Below the pieces are notes generated by a model. That model had not been told where the DNA came from, searched no databases, and worked only from the letters and a program-made list of their open reading frames with translations. A DNA stretch of 64,000 nucleotides. Source: Bacteroidota bacterium. GTDB taxonomy: Bacteria; Bacteroidota; Bacteroidia; Bacteroidales; JAAUTT01. Where the stretch lies: NCBI GenBank assembly GCA_023429135.1, contig JAEYWD010000057.1, positions 1 to 64,000 on the forward strand, read 5' to 3'. A program made the position numbers and the translations under genes. Numbering within the stretch: position 1 is the stretch's first letter; each line of letters opens with the position of its first letter. Positions 35,980 to 44,731 of the stretch are shown here, one piece after another.

Positions 35980-36477
35980 ATGGCTACTGTAAACCTCGAA
36001 TTATTTAAAGGAAAAAAACTGAAGGATGGACGTCATCCTATATCTCTTAGAGTTTATCATCTGAAAGGAAAAAAAACAATTCGAAAAAAATCAAAAACAC
36101 TGTCTTTAAAAATGACTCCTCAAATGAAAGATATATACATGTTATATGCATCAGGAAAACAGCCGAATGACTTTCTTTTTCCTATCATAGAACGAACTGA
36201 AAACTTGGATTTGGAAAGACTAGATCTTTACAACCGCCGAAAAACTTACAATAAGTATTTACGTAAAATAGGAAAAAAGGCAGGTATTAATACCGAAAAC
36301 TTAACTTCTAAAAGTTCAAGACACACATGGGCAACAATTGCTAAAAAATCAGGTATCAGCATTGCAGTAATTTCCCAAGGATTAGGTCATAATAAGCAGG
36401 CTACTACAGAAATTTATCTCGATGCACTCGACAATGAAGATGTTGATTTAGCAAACGAAAAAATAACTACTCTATGA
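35980..36477 (+). pseudogene. Tyrosine recombinase with large internal in-frame deletion
   Basis: The 165-residue frame joins two parts of a bacteroidetal integrase. Residues 1-33 (MATVNLELFKGKKLKDGRHP and on) match the N-terminal arm-binding segment. From about residue 36 (RKKSKTLSLKMTPQMKDIYM) the sequence jumps into the catalytic domain, with KSSRHTWATIAKKSG, ISQGLGHNKQATTEIYLDAL carrying the box II region and the tyrosine nucleophile in EIYLD. Full members have about 370-410 residues; some 200 residues, including the SAM-like core-binding domain and box I arginine, are missing. The reading frame is kept, so the deletion was clean. It cannot be an active recombinase alone. It might bind DNA, but relic is the simpler view. 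Confidence 0.75.
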
Positions 36478-36922
36478 GTTTTGATGGAACCCAACAACCT
36501 CAAAAGAGAAATCACGTTCTAAGTCTCAAGTTAGGTGAAACTTAACTTGAAAATCCTAAAATCATTTTAATATCATATTACAGAGTCAGGAAATAAATAC
36601 ACATGTAAACTTTACGAAATCTAAGGTATCCCTTACGTTTTTTGAACAATCATTTACGTATCAGAATTGAACCTTTACAATCTTTTGAAAGATCAGTTAT
36701 AAAATTACGCTTGTCAAATATTTTATTATTAGCATTACGCATTACAACCTTTATAAGAAAATATCATTTTTAATATATTTATGAGACATATTAAAGATGA
36801 TATTTTCTTATAAATGGATATTATTTAAATCAAAAAAATTCTTCTACGATTTGTTGAATTAATATGCATTAATGTAAATCACATTGCATTAATGTACATT
36901 AATCACCTTAATTTGAATTTAT
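36478..36922. other. Non-coding stretch with hairpins and short direct repeats
   Basis: No gene is seen. The stretch contains a small inverted repeat (TCAAGTTA/TAACTTGA, 36526-36550), a 65-nt near-perfect hairpin (36750-36814) and two copies of TGCATTAATGTA 20 bp apart (36865-36876, 36885-36896) with a third partial copy. It lies between the integrase relic and the end of the GH115 gene. Confidence 0.6.
36750..36814. repeat. Long AT-rich hairpin (27-bp stem)
   Basis: Arms 36750-36776 and 36788-36814 pair at 26 of 27 positions (outer part TTTATAAGAAAATATCAT) around an 11-nt loop. It has no flanking T run and is far longer than a usual terminator. It may be a recombination or attachment site linked to the integrase relic. 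Confidence 0.6.
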
Positions 36923-39847
36923 TCAATTTGTTTTCCAAAGTGTTCCCGGCGTTCCGAAATATGAATTTTTCCTTGCCCCAAACACAATTTCAAACTTGTC
37001 GATAACTACTCCTGGATCAATCGCCCTAATTCTCAATGTATGCATTCCGGGAGTATTGATACTACTTTTCAATTCTTTTATAGTAACAGAACGCAGCACA
37101 TTTTCTTTCCACTCAGGGTTATTTTCATCCATGACTTCCTTCAATGCAGCATTTACAATTACCGGAGCAGAATCATCGACACTTACTGAAAACCGCAGTT
37201 GATAATCCTGATTGATGGGATGAGAAGGCAGGCAGTAAAAGTAAATATTTGCCTCTCCAGTGGAAGTGGTTAATAAATCATAGCTGAGCTCTGGAGATTT
37301 GTCTCCGTTTGATAATGCTGTAACAGGGTATGTACCCATCGCATCTCCCTGGCGGCCGAGTCCTTTCTTTAATTTCCAGCTAAATTCCTTTTCATTTTGG
37401 ATGCGTGTATAGTGTTCGGCTTCGATTGAAACCACCCCATTGTCTTCAACAAAACGGTTCACCTTACCGTTTTCTGCTTTTAACTTCTTTGCTTCAATCA
37501 CAACTGGATAAACCGTATCATTCAAATGGAATTTTAAAACAGATTTTACTGTTTTACTTTCCGGAACAAGATCCCAGTTGACCGATACCCAAACTCTTTC
37601 TTCCGTTTTGGTGACCCCCGATGTTTTTGAAATATTTATGCAGGGATCACCCGCTTCCACACTCCATTTCAAAGGCTGTATGCCTGAATTGAAAACATCA
37701 ACGAAATAGCTCCTGTTAGTGAGTGAATTGTACTCTGGTAATTTTAATATTTCCGTTCCCTTTAATGAATCAAAACCTTCAGGCATAATTCCACCTGCGG
37801 CTTGTTGCGTTGGAATATAACTTCCGGTTTTCGGCATTTCAAATACAGTCAAACGGCGGGGATTATATTCCATCATGTTTTTCCATTTCCCACTACCCAT
37901 ATTGTTATAGTCTACGGTTATTCTCTTTATCCGCTCAAAAGCCCCCGATGACAGCTCTGCCAGTGCATTCCCGCCAACCCTGCCCTGTTCAGCATAAACC
38001 CTGCTCTTGTAAGCATATAATATCTTTTCATTCATGCTCATAGCTCCGGTTACTTTGTACCCTACTAACTGAAAGAAAGCTTCTTTCAAATGCTCCGGTA
38101 TTTTAGCAGCCAGTTCCTGGGTTTGCTTTTCCAGTTTGTTGTAAGCTTCGATACGTTTCTGCACCTCGTCTCCATTCCCGAATAAGGAAAGCTTCGGGTC
38201 CCGGACCGGTGTATCCGGATATACTCCGCTCCAACCCATGTGCTCAGGTTTCCGCGAAAATCCCAGTTGAAAATATTGCTCCAGGATGGCTCCAATTTCC
38301 TGAGAATATTCCGGGCCAAACTGTTCCCGGGCAAACCGGGTATAAAATGTATTCACATTTTCAGAGGAATAACGATCGGGGTTCCAAGCCATGTCAAGGA
38401 AAAAAGTCATTCCTATTTCATTGGGTTTGATATCGCCTACATTCACAATCCATACATTGCGGGCATTTGTTTCAAAAGCTTTGTGCATCTCGTTGTGGAT
38501 AAGTGATACAGGAACTGATTCCAACCATAGATAATCGTGCGGACGGCCCCAGTAGGAGATGTGATAGTACACTCCGGCACCACCAGACCGTTTACGTTCC
38601 TTTTCGTTGGATAACTGCTGGATATATCCATTATTATCGTCGGCCCACATAATGGTTGCATCGTCGGGGACCCTGGCACCAGCTCTGTAAATATGCAACA
38701 CCTCTTTGTACGGACAAAATATCTGTGGAATGGCAGTAACATCCTTCCCTGTAACTTCTTTGAGGATATTGCGCTGGGCATCGAAAACACGATTCAGGAT
38801 CTCTACTTTATCCTCTCTGGTCTTACCGCCTGGCATATCGCCATCGTGAATTCCCCGCATGCCAATGGTATAAATACCATCATAATTGGCTGTGGCTTTT
38901 ACACGCTGTGTCCAATATTCTTTGAGCTGTTGAGGATTTTCGTCGAAATTCCATTTACCTCTTTCTCCAGTTGATGGATTCCACCGATGCCATTCATCTA
39001 CATTATTTCGTAACATAGGCTCGCAATGCGAGGAGCCTACCCATATTCCATATTTATCGGCCATCTTGATGTTACCGGGATAAGTGAAAAAAGCACGGGT
39101 ACACTCATGCATAGCCGGCCAGATGGCGTTTGCTTTCAACCGGAGCAAAAGCTCAAAAATCTTTTCGTAAGTTTTGGGGCCAATATCGCCTGTTTCAGGT
39201 TCGAAGGTCTTGGCAGCCCAGGGTTTAAGTCCCCAGTCCTCATCGTTAAGAAAAATACCTCTGAACTTCACCTTGGGAGCGTCTTCAATCAAAATTGGCA
39301 CTTCAATTTCCAGAACTTCGCGTTTTACAGGTTTAACATCGGCCCACCAATACCAGGGGGAAACACCAATGGTGTGACTAAGGTCCATGAACCCAAATGC
39401 TGTTCCACGAGGATTGCTTCCAACAATGTAAATGGTATTGGTTTGCTTATCAGTTATGCTTTTAACAACGTATGCCTCCCATTTCGACCGGAGCTTCTCA
39501 ATATCGATCCCTGCATTTTTACATTCTTTATCAAAGCTTGGATTAACACCTATCGTACCGGCTTTTATTCTGTAACCTCCTTTTTCGGTTGATTTGAGTT
39601 CAGGTCTCCGTCCGGTTATCCGATAAACATCATCGGCAAATAAACCGGCTGCAGTAAATACTAATGAATCCTCTTTATCGGGAATGATTAAAAGAACAGT
39701 TTCTTTTGGAGATGAAATAACAAATGTATTCTTTCCCCGGGCAGTTAATAAATGGGGAATTATTAAAGAAATCAGCAGCATCAAATACATTAATTTATGT
39801 ATTCTGAAATGCTTTTCAATCCTGGTATTCTGTTTAATTTTTAGCAT
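36923..39847 (-). CDS. Alpha-glucuronidase, GH115
   Basis: The 974-residue product has an N-terminal hydrophobic leader (MYLMLLISLIIPHLL at about 20-34; the ATG at residue 20 may be the true start). It matches GH115 along its length: IYIVGSNPRGTAFGFMDLSH, WYWWADVKP, KFRGIFLNDEDWGLKPWAAK, LKANAIWPAMHECTRAFF, GIWVGSSHCEPMLRNN, IYTIGMRGIHDGDM and MWADDNNGYIQQLS. A C-terminal beta-sandwich (about 800-970) ends the protein. GH115 enzymes remove alpha-1,2-linked (4-O-methyl)glucuronic acid from xylan or from arabinogalactan. The neighbouring exo-galactanase-like gene points to arabinogalactan here. It is the last gene of the leftward Sus operon that begins with the sigma factor. Confidence 0.92.
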   Translation of the reverse strand: MLKIKQNTRIEKHFRIHKLMYLMLLISLIIPHLLTARGKNTFVISSPKETVLLIIPDKEDSLVFTAAGLFADDVYRITGRRPELKSTEKGGYRIKAGTIGVNPSFDKECKNAGIDIEKLRSKWEAYVVKSITDKQTNTIYIVGSNPRGTAFGFMDLSHTIGVSPWYWWADVKPVKREVLEIEVPILIEDAPKVKFRGIFLNDEDWGLKPWAAKTFEPETGDIGPKTYEKIFELLLRLKANAIWPAMHECTRAFFTYPGNIKMADKYGIWVGSSHCEPMLRNNVDEWHRWNPSTGERGKWNFDENPQQLKEYWTQRVKATANYDGIYTIGMRGIHDGDMPGGKTREDKVEILNRVFDAQRNILKEVTGKDVTAIPQIFCPYKEVLHIYRAGARVPDDATIMWADDNNGYIQQLSNEKERKRSGGAGVYYHISYWGRPHDYLWLESVPVSLIHNEMHKAFETNARNVWIVNVGDIKPNEIGMTFFLDMAWNPDRYSSENVNTFYTRFAREQFGPEYSQEIGAILEQYFQLGFSRKPEHMGWSGVYPDTPVRDPKLSLFGNGDEVQKRIEAYNKLEKQTQELAAKIPEHLKEAFFQLVGYKVTGAMSMNEKILYAYKSRVYAEQGRVGGNALAELSSGAFERIKRITVDYNNMGSGKWKNMMEYNPRRLTVFEMPKTGSYIPTQQAAGGIMPEGFDSLKGTEILKLPEYNSLTNRSYFVDVFNSGIQPLKWSVEAGDPCINISKTSGVTKTEERVWVSVNWDLVPESKTVKSVLKFHLNDTVYPVVIEAKKLKAENGKVNRFVEDNGVVSIEAEHYTRIQNEKEFSWKLKKGLGRQGDAMGTYPVTALSNGDKSPELSYDLLTTSTGEANIYFYCLPSHPINQDYQLRFSVSVDDSAPVIVNAALKEVMDENNPEWKENVLRSVTIKELKSSINTPGMHTLRIRAIDPGVVIDKFEIVFGARKNSYFGTPGTLWKTN

Positions 39848-39854
39848 AATTTTT

Positions 39855-41228
39855 TTATTTCAGCATAAATATATCTTCCACAATCACAAAATCATCGGTA
39901 CTACCATAATAGTTCTTCCGCTTGTCGCTCCATTGGGGATGTTCTCCCAAAACTTCGATATTTAACTTGTAATTGGCATTTTTCATTACCGGACTTAAAA
40001 ATTTAACCGAGGAATACTCGTATTTGCTGTAAAAGTCCACAATGGTGCTAATCACCTCAAGGCCATTATTATCTATTATCTTAACCTTTGCATAACCACT
40101 GGTCGCATTCGAAAGCGCCTTAATACCCACTCTTGTTCCTTTAAAAGGAATAGTAACTGTAGCTCCTTTCTCTTTGGACATGTATGCTCCCTTATCTCCT
40201 TTCCAGTCGCCACTTACAATTTTAGCATTTTTTATTATTGATGAAGCATTTAAAGGTACCGGGCTCCATTTTGCGTTGACAAGGTCGGCATTCCAGCCCT
40301 GCTGTAATTCAGGGATAAACATTGAATCTCCTTTAACAGTTATAGGTTGCCACACATAAGTAGCTGCAGATCCTTGCTTCGGAAACGACCACCTGTCGCC
40401 TATATACATGAAAAGAGTATCCTTTGCACCCGCAATTGGCAGCACAAACGAACATTGGGAATTCCAGGTTAAAGTTCCTTCTGGAGCAACCAAACCACCT
40501 GTTTTCCAGGGGCCTTCCAGGGAGGTGGCCGTCATGTAATAATTATCATTTCGTTCCCAGCTTGTCAGATGCGAACTGAGCCAGAAATAAATGCCGTTCT
40601 TCCTAAAAATGGTTGGCGATTCTCCAGTTGGAACCTCTGAAGCTACCAAACGCTTTGCTGATTTATAATCGCTGGCAAGCTCATAAATGAATCCATGGTG
40701 AATCAACAGGTATCCTTTCCCGTCAGTATCCTGAAAAGTACCCATATCCCATCGCTTTATCGGATTTCCTTCAAAAAGCAGAGCTCCCTGGAACTTATAA
40801 TCGCCGTTTATGGTTTTGCAGGTTGCAAAGCCAATGTGCGGATCGGTATATTTCCGGTCGTCGGCATGCATAAGCATTACGAATTCACCAGTTGCAGGAC
40901 ACTTCATCACTTTTACCCGTTCTCCTACGCGGTTTGGTCCAAGCAGGCCCTCGGGTTGGACCGGAAGAACTATCTTTTCGAACTTCCAGTTCACCAGATC
41001 GGGCGATGAATAACAGCTAAAACCCGTAAATACATTGGCGGTATCCGATTTATATTCGCCAAACAGGTAATAGAGGTTTCCTTCTTTAATAATACAGGCG
41101 CCGTGAGCATTCACTTCGTTATTGAACTGGTCGAACAAGGCAATGCCACTGTAAATGGCATTGTATTTTTGTTGGGAATGACAGATTCCGGTAAAAAATA
41201 GTAGGAAAAGGATCAAAATATGTTTCAT
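39855..41228 (-). CDS. Exo-beta-1,3-galactanase-like GH43 (subfamily 24 type)
   Basis: The 457-residue product has a signal peptide (MKHILILFLLFFTGICHSQQ). The propeller carries NEVNAHGACIIKEGNLYYLF, KVMKCPATGEFVMLMHAD, GESPTIFRKNGIYFWLSSHL with the probable acid glutamate, and TWNSQCSFVLP. The usual GH43 N-terminal catalytic aspartate is absent. This is a known feature of exo-beta-1,3-galactanases, where a glutamine is proposed to act in its place; the glutamine in NSQC is a candidate. A C-terminal beta-sandwich of about 130 residues follows. Such an enzyme releases galactose or decorated galactose from the beta-1,3-galactan backbone of type II arabinogalactan. It lies between the GH43 and GH115 genes of the first Sus operon and should act in the periplasm. 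Confidence 0.75.
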   Translation of the reverse strand: MKHILILFLLFFTGICHSQQKYNAIYSGIALFDQFNNEVNAHGACIIKEGNLYYLFGEYKSDTANVFTGFSCYSSPDLVNWKFEKIVLPVQPEGLLGPNRVGERVKVMKCPATGEFVMLMHADDRKYTDPHIGFATCKTINGDYKFQGALLFEGNPIKRWDMGTFQDTDGKGYLLIHHGFIYELASDYKSAKRLVASEVPTGESPTIFRKNGIYFWLSSHLTSWERNDNYYMTATSLEGPWKTGGLVAPEGTLTWNSQCSFVLPIAGAKDTLFMYIGDRWSFPKQGSAATYVWQPITVKGDSMFIPELQQGWNADLVNAKWSPVPLNASSIIKNAKIVSGDWKGDKGAYMSKEKGATVTIPFKGTRVGIKALSNATSGYAKVKIIDNNGLEVISTIVDFYSKYEYSSVKFLSPVMKNANYKLNIEVLGEHPQWSDKRKNYYGSTDDFVIVEDIFMLK

Positions 41229-41252
41229 TTCATCTCTGTTTTAATTAAGTAT

Positions 41253-42929
41253 TTAATTTAAGGAATATTTTTCAAACCAATCGAAGATTGCCTTTGATCT
41301 ACTTGATTTACCATTACCTGTAGCATATATGCCTAAACCCGGACCATTAAATCTGTTTACCTGGTTTTCGCAAAGAGGGACCAGACTTGGGTTTTCGCCA
41401 ATTTTAAACATCTTGTCCGGCGATTCACCAAAGCTAAATTCCAGATTAAGATTCTGTGCTTTGACATTCAGATACACATCAGGTAGCGTATATGCCGCTT
41501 CTGCAATTATTTCTTTTTTACCATCCGACTTTTTAATCAGTACAATGCGCGACTTTTCCTTTGCAAGGAGATAATAACTTTCGCTGGTACGGTAAAGGAT
41601 TATTCCTGCCTGTTCGTTGTCTTTTGCTGTTTTAAATGTGAGTTTTGTGGTTGCTGAAAAATGATGGTTTCTGATTCGCTGAAGAAGCATGGATGAGTTT
41701 ACCAGACTATCGGCTGTATATGAACGAATAGCTAGGGTTAACTTGCTGTTGGTAATATTGTAAAAGTTTTCTTCTGGAATTCTGATGGTATACCATTTTA
41801 AAGATAGCTGTGCAGAGTCAAACCCGTCTCTAGCAGGTTCGGGTTTTACAGGAGACCATGGAAGATTTGGACGTTCCTGCTCTGTTAAAACCTTTCCATA
41901 TCCGGGATTAAAAATGGGTGTTCTATTCTGGAATGTCACTTTACAAAGAAATGTTTCTCTTCCAAGCGGCACCTCTCCATCGACTAACCTTTTGCCAAGG
42001 ACAACAGACCACCATTCACCATTTTGGGTTTGCACCAGATCGCCATGCCCCACAGCTTGTATAGGATATGATTGTCCCAGATGCCGGTGTGTAAGCACCG
42101 GATTGATTTTATCGGAAATATAATTCCCCATTACAGAAGAACTATGGTGTACAGTGATTGCATGGTATTGATCTGTGCCGCCTTCGGCAGTCAATAACAG
42201 ATAATCATTCCCGATTTTAAAAATATGCGGAGCTTCTGTGGCAACGGCATTATTCGCATGCCCATAGGTTAAAATTTTCCGTTCACCTACAAGCTTTCCT
42301 TGTTTCAAATCCAGCTCCTGCCCCCAGATGGCACATTGTCCAGGCCACGATTTGGTTATTTCCCAGTTATTACCAGTATAATAGCATCTGTCGTTTTCGT
42401 CCCAGAACAGCGACCCGTCAATACCGGGAGCATCTTTTAGCCAAACAGGATCGGACCATGGTCCTGCTGGATCTTCCGCAGTAATGTAAAAATTACCGCC
42501 ACATTCAGAACATGTTGACACCAGGTAAAAGATGCCTTTATGATACCGGATTGTGACCGCCCACACACCGTTTTTGTCTTTCAAACCGGAGAAGTTCAAC
42601 TGCCCCGCGCGGTTAATTCCATACCCAATTAGTTCCCAGTTTACAAGATCTTTGCTGTGATAAACAGGAATACCCGGATAACAGGTAAACGAGGATGTTA
42701 CCAGATAATAGTCGTTGTTAACCCTACAGATGGAAGGGTCGGGATTAAACCCTTGAAGGATAGGATTTTGAAAGTTGGTTGCATTTTGTCCTTTTGCAAA
42801 AGCAAAAAACAAAAGGAACAATAAAGTTAAATTACTTAGGAAAGATTTAATAAACTTAAGGAATATAGATGTAAAATGTAAAAGAAGTATTTTCATCTCT
42901 AAACTAAACGGATTAACTAATACTTTCAT
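41253..42929 (-). CDS. GH43 beta-xylosidase/alpha-L-arabinofuranosidase-like enzyme
   Basis: The product has 558 residues from the first ATG, or 547 from the ATG at 42896, which gives a more usual leader (MKILLLHFTSIF...). The catalytic propeller begins QNPILQGFNPDPSICRVNND, the classic GH43 opening with the base aspartate in NPDPS. GIDGSLFWDE supplies the pKa-modulating aspartate and VATEAPHIFKIGNDYLLLT the acid glutamate. A C-terminal concanavalin-like domain (about 355-555) with EQAGIILYRTSESYYLLAKE matches the beta-xylosidase C2 type. Members cleave beta-xylosides or alpha-L-arabinofuranosides; the locus favours arabinofuranose. It follows the SusD gene in the sigma-controlled operon. Confidence 0.88.
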   Translation of the reverse strand: MKVLVNPFSLEMKILLLHFTSIFLKFIKSFLSNLTLLFLLFFAFAKGQNATNFQNPILQGFNPDPSICRVNNDYYLVTSSFTCYPGIPVYHSKDLVNWELIGYGINRAGQLNFSGLKDKNGVWAVTIRYHKGIFYLVSTCSECGGNFYITAEDPAGPWSDPVWLKDAPGIDGSLFWDENDRCYYTGNNWEITKSWPGQCAIWGQELDLKQGKLVGERKILTYGHANNAVATEAPHIFKIGNDYLLLTAEGGTDQYHAITVHHSSSVMGNYISDKINPVLTHRHLGQSYPIQAVGHGDLVQTQNGEWWSVVLGKRLVDGEVPLGRETFLCKVTFQNRTPIFNPGYGKVLTEQERPNLPWSPVKPEPARDGFDSAQLSLKWYTIRIPEENFYNITNSKLTLAIRSYTADSLVNSSMLLQRIRNHHFSATTKLTFKTAKDNEQAGIILYRTSESYYLLAKEKSRIVLIKKSDGKKEIIAEAAYTLPDVYLNVKAQNLNLEFSFGESPDKMFKIGENPSLVPLCENQVNRFNGPGLGIYATGNGKSSRSKAIFDWFEKYSLN

Positions 42930-43004
42930 CTTTAAACAAATGGCAGGGTTATCCTTTTTTCGGGATAACCCTGCTATATCAAACCTTATAATGCTATTAG
43001 CCCT

Positions 43005-44720
43005 TTATTGTGCGTATCCTGGATTCTGTGGGAATTCGCCCGCGTCACGATCACGCACCGATTGAGGAATAGGACGCAGAAGGATATGCTCATCCATTTT
43101 ATTTGTTCTCTTTGCCAGATTGTTGTACTTGAGCGTACGTTCAATCAATTTTCCGGTTCTTTTCAGATCCATCCACCGTTTGTATTCGCCAACAAGTTCA
43201 CGTGCCCTTTCATCCAGAATATAATCAATGGTAACACTTGAGGCCTGGATTTCCATGGCAACTTCATTACCCGGAATGGCAGCTCTTTTTCTAACAGAAG
43301 TAATCCTTTCGGCCGCTTTAGCGTTATCGCCAAGTTTATGATAAGCTTCGGCTGCAATCAGGTATGTTTCAGCCAACCGGTACAGGAATATATCGCGTGT
43401 TCCGGTATAATTGGTTGTATTGCCATGAAAAGCAGCTTTAGGATCATAAAATTTCCACACCATTGGGAAAATTCCTGCGCCACCAACGGTTTCAATGTCC
43501 TGTTTCCACCGATTGTAATTCACAATAAAAGCTTTAGGATTTTGTGCCATAATGTTGAGGGAGTCCTGAACAGTAAACGGCTGATCCCACTTTGGAAAAT
43601 AAACTCTTAAGTCGCCCTTTTTAACACCTAATGCAGCGTTATCAATGGTAGCATTGAAACTACTCTTGAAAGTAATGTCGTAACGGCTGTCGATATTGGT
43701 ATTAAAAAGTGAATACAAGAACTGGGTTGGCGTAAATTGAGGTTTTTTCCAGTTATATGTCGGGTTTTCACGTTCAAAACCACCTGTAATTTTGGTCCAG
43801 GTTTCCCATCCAAAGTGAGCACTTTGCCCGTTTCCATCGGGAGTACCCAAACCTGTCACGCTTAAACTTGACGGATCATACTGAATAGAGAAGATGATTT
43901 CCTTATTGTTTTCATTACCTGGATCGAAAACCTGTTTAAAAGTACTAAGGAGAGTATAGTTGCCGCTATTTATAACCTCGTCGGCCAATGAAGCTGCAAG
44001 TGCAAAATCGTTGGCAGCAGCATAAGGTTTATAGCCTCTTGTAAGGTGCACAAGGGCAAGAAGATTCTTAACGGCTCCCTGGGTTACACGACCAAACTGT
44101 TCGGGTGCAGCAGGAACTTTATCAACCGATGATTCCAGCTCCTTAACAACAAATTCATATACTGCCTGCTCGGTAGCCCTTTCAAAATGCACTACGGCAG
44201 AGTTAATTTCATTTTCAACAAGAGGAACCCCGCCAAATTGTTCAGCTAAAAGAAAATAGTAATAGGCACGGATAAACTTTACTTCTGCCAAGAGCTGAGT
44301 TTTTCTGGCATCGGTCAGGCCTTTAGCCTGATCGGCTCTGGCAATAGCAGTGTTACAGGTTTGAATGGCACGGTAAACGCGTGAATAAAAATCAGCAACA
44401 AATGAGTTTTGAGGGTCCAGATCGCCATATTCATTAAGGCCACGACTATAAACATCCCTATTTTCGTATGAACCGCCAACTATCTCACTTTCCCCGCGGG
44501 TATAAATATCCACCCCAAGGCAAAACAACCATGGGTCATCTCCCCAAACATCGCGTAAAGTAGAATAACAGGAGCTTACCAGGGATTCGTAACCGGAAAG
44601 GTTCCCAAAATAGTTCTCTGCTGTAATATTACTCTTGTTTTCTTCGGTTAAAAAATCCTCACATGAAAGGATGAACGAAGAAAAAAATATGATTAATATG
44701 TATTTAGATATTGTCTTCAT
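43005..44720 (-). CDS. SusD-family glycan-binding lipoprotein (locus 1)
   Basis: The 571-residue product has a lipoprotein leader (SFILSCEDFLTEE). It matches RagB/SusD over its length: KSNITAENYFGNLSGYESLV, the TPR-like helical core (EVKFIRAYYYFLLAEQFGGV with PL), LAETYLIAAEAYHKLGDNAK, the C-terminal ERARELVGEYKRWMDLKRTG and the end HILLRPIPQS...NPGYAQ. SusD proteins form the lid on the SusC channel at the cell surface and bind the incoming oligosaccharide. The SusC gene precedes it by about 10 bp, and the pair is under the ECF/FecR system. The ligand is probably a type II arabinogalactan fragment. Confidence 0.95.
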   Translation of the reverse strand: MKTISKYILIIFFSSFILSCEDFLTEENKSNITAENYFGNLSGYESLVSSCYSTLRDVWGDDPWLFCLGVDIYTRGESEIVGGSYENRDVYSRGLNEYGDLDPQNSFVADFYSRVYRAIQTCNTAIARADQAKGLTDARKTQLLAEVKFIRAYYYFLLAEQFGGVPLVENEINSAVVHFERATEQAVYEFVVKELESSVDKVPAAPEQFGRVTQGAVKNLLALVHLTRGYKPYAAANDFALAASLADEVINSGNYTLLSTFKQVFDPGNENNKEIIFSIQYDPSSLSVTGLGTPDGNGQSAHFGWETWTKITGGFERENPTYNWKKPQFTPTQFLYSLFNTNIDSRYDITFKSSFNATIDNAALGVKKGDLRVYFPKWDQPFTVQDSLNIMAQNPKAFIVNYNRWKQDIETVGGAGIFPMVWKFYDPKAAFHGNTTNYTGTRDIFLYRLAETYLIAAEAYHKLGDNAKAAERITSVRKRAAIPGNEVAMEIQASSVTIDYILDERARELVGEYKRWMDLKRTGKLIERTLKYNNLAKRTNKMDEHILLRPIPQSVRDRDAGEFPQNPGYAQ

Positions 44721-44731
44721 TGTATCTTGTT

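Noticed and set aside
36865..36896. CRISPR-like direct repeats
   Set aside because: Only two full copies of 12 bp, 20 bp apart, without spacers or cas genes.
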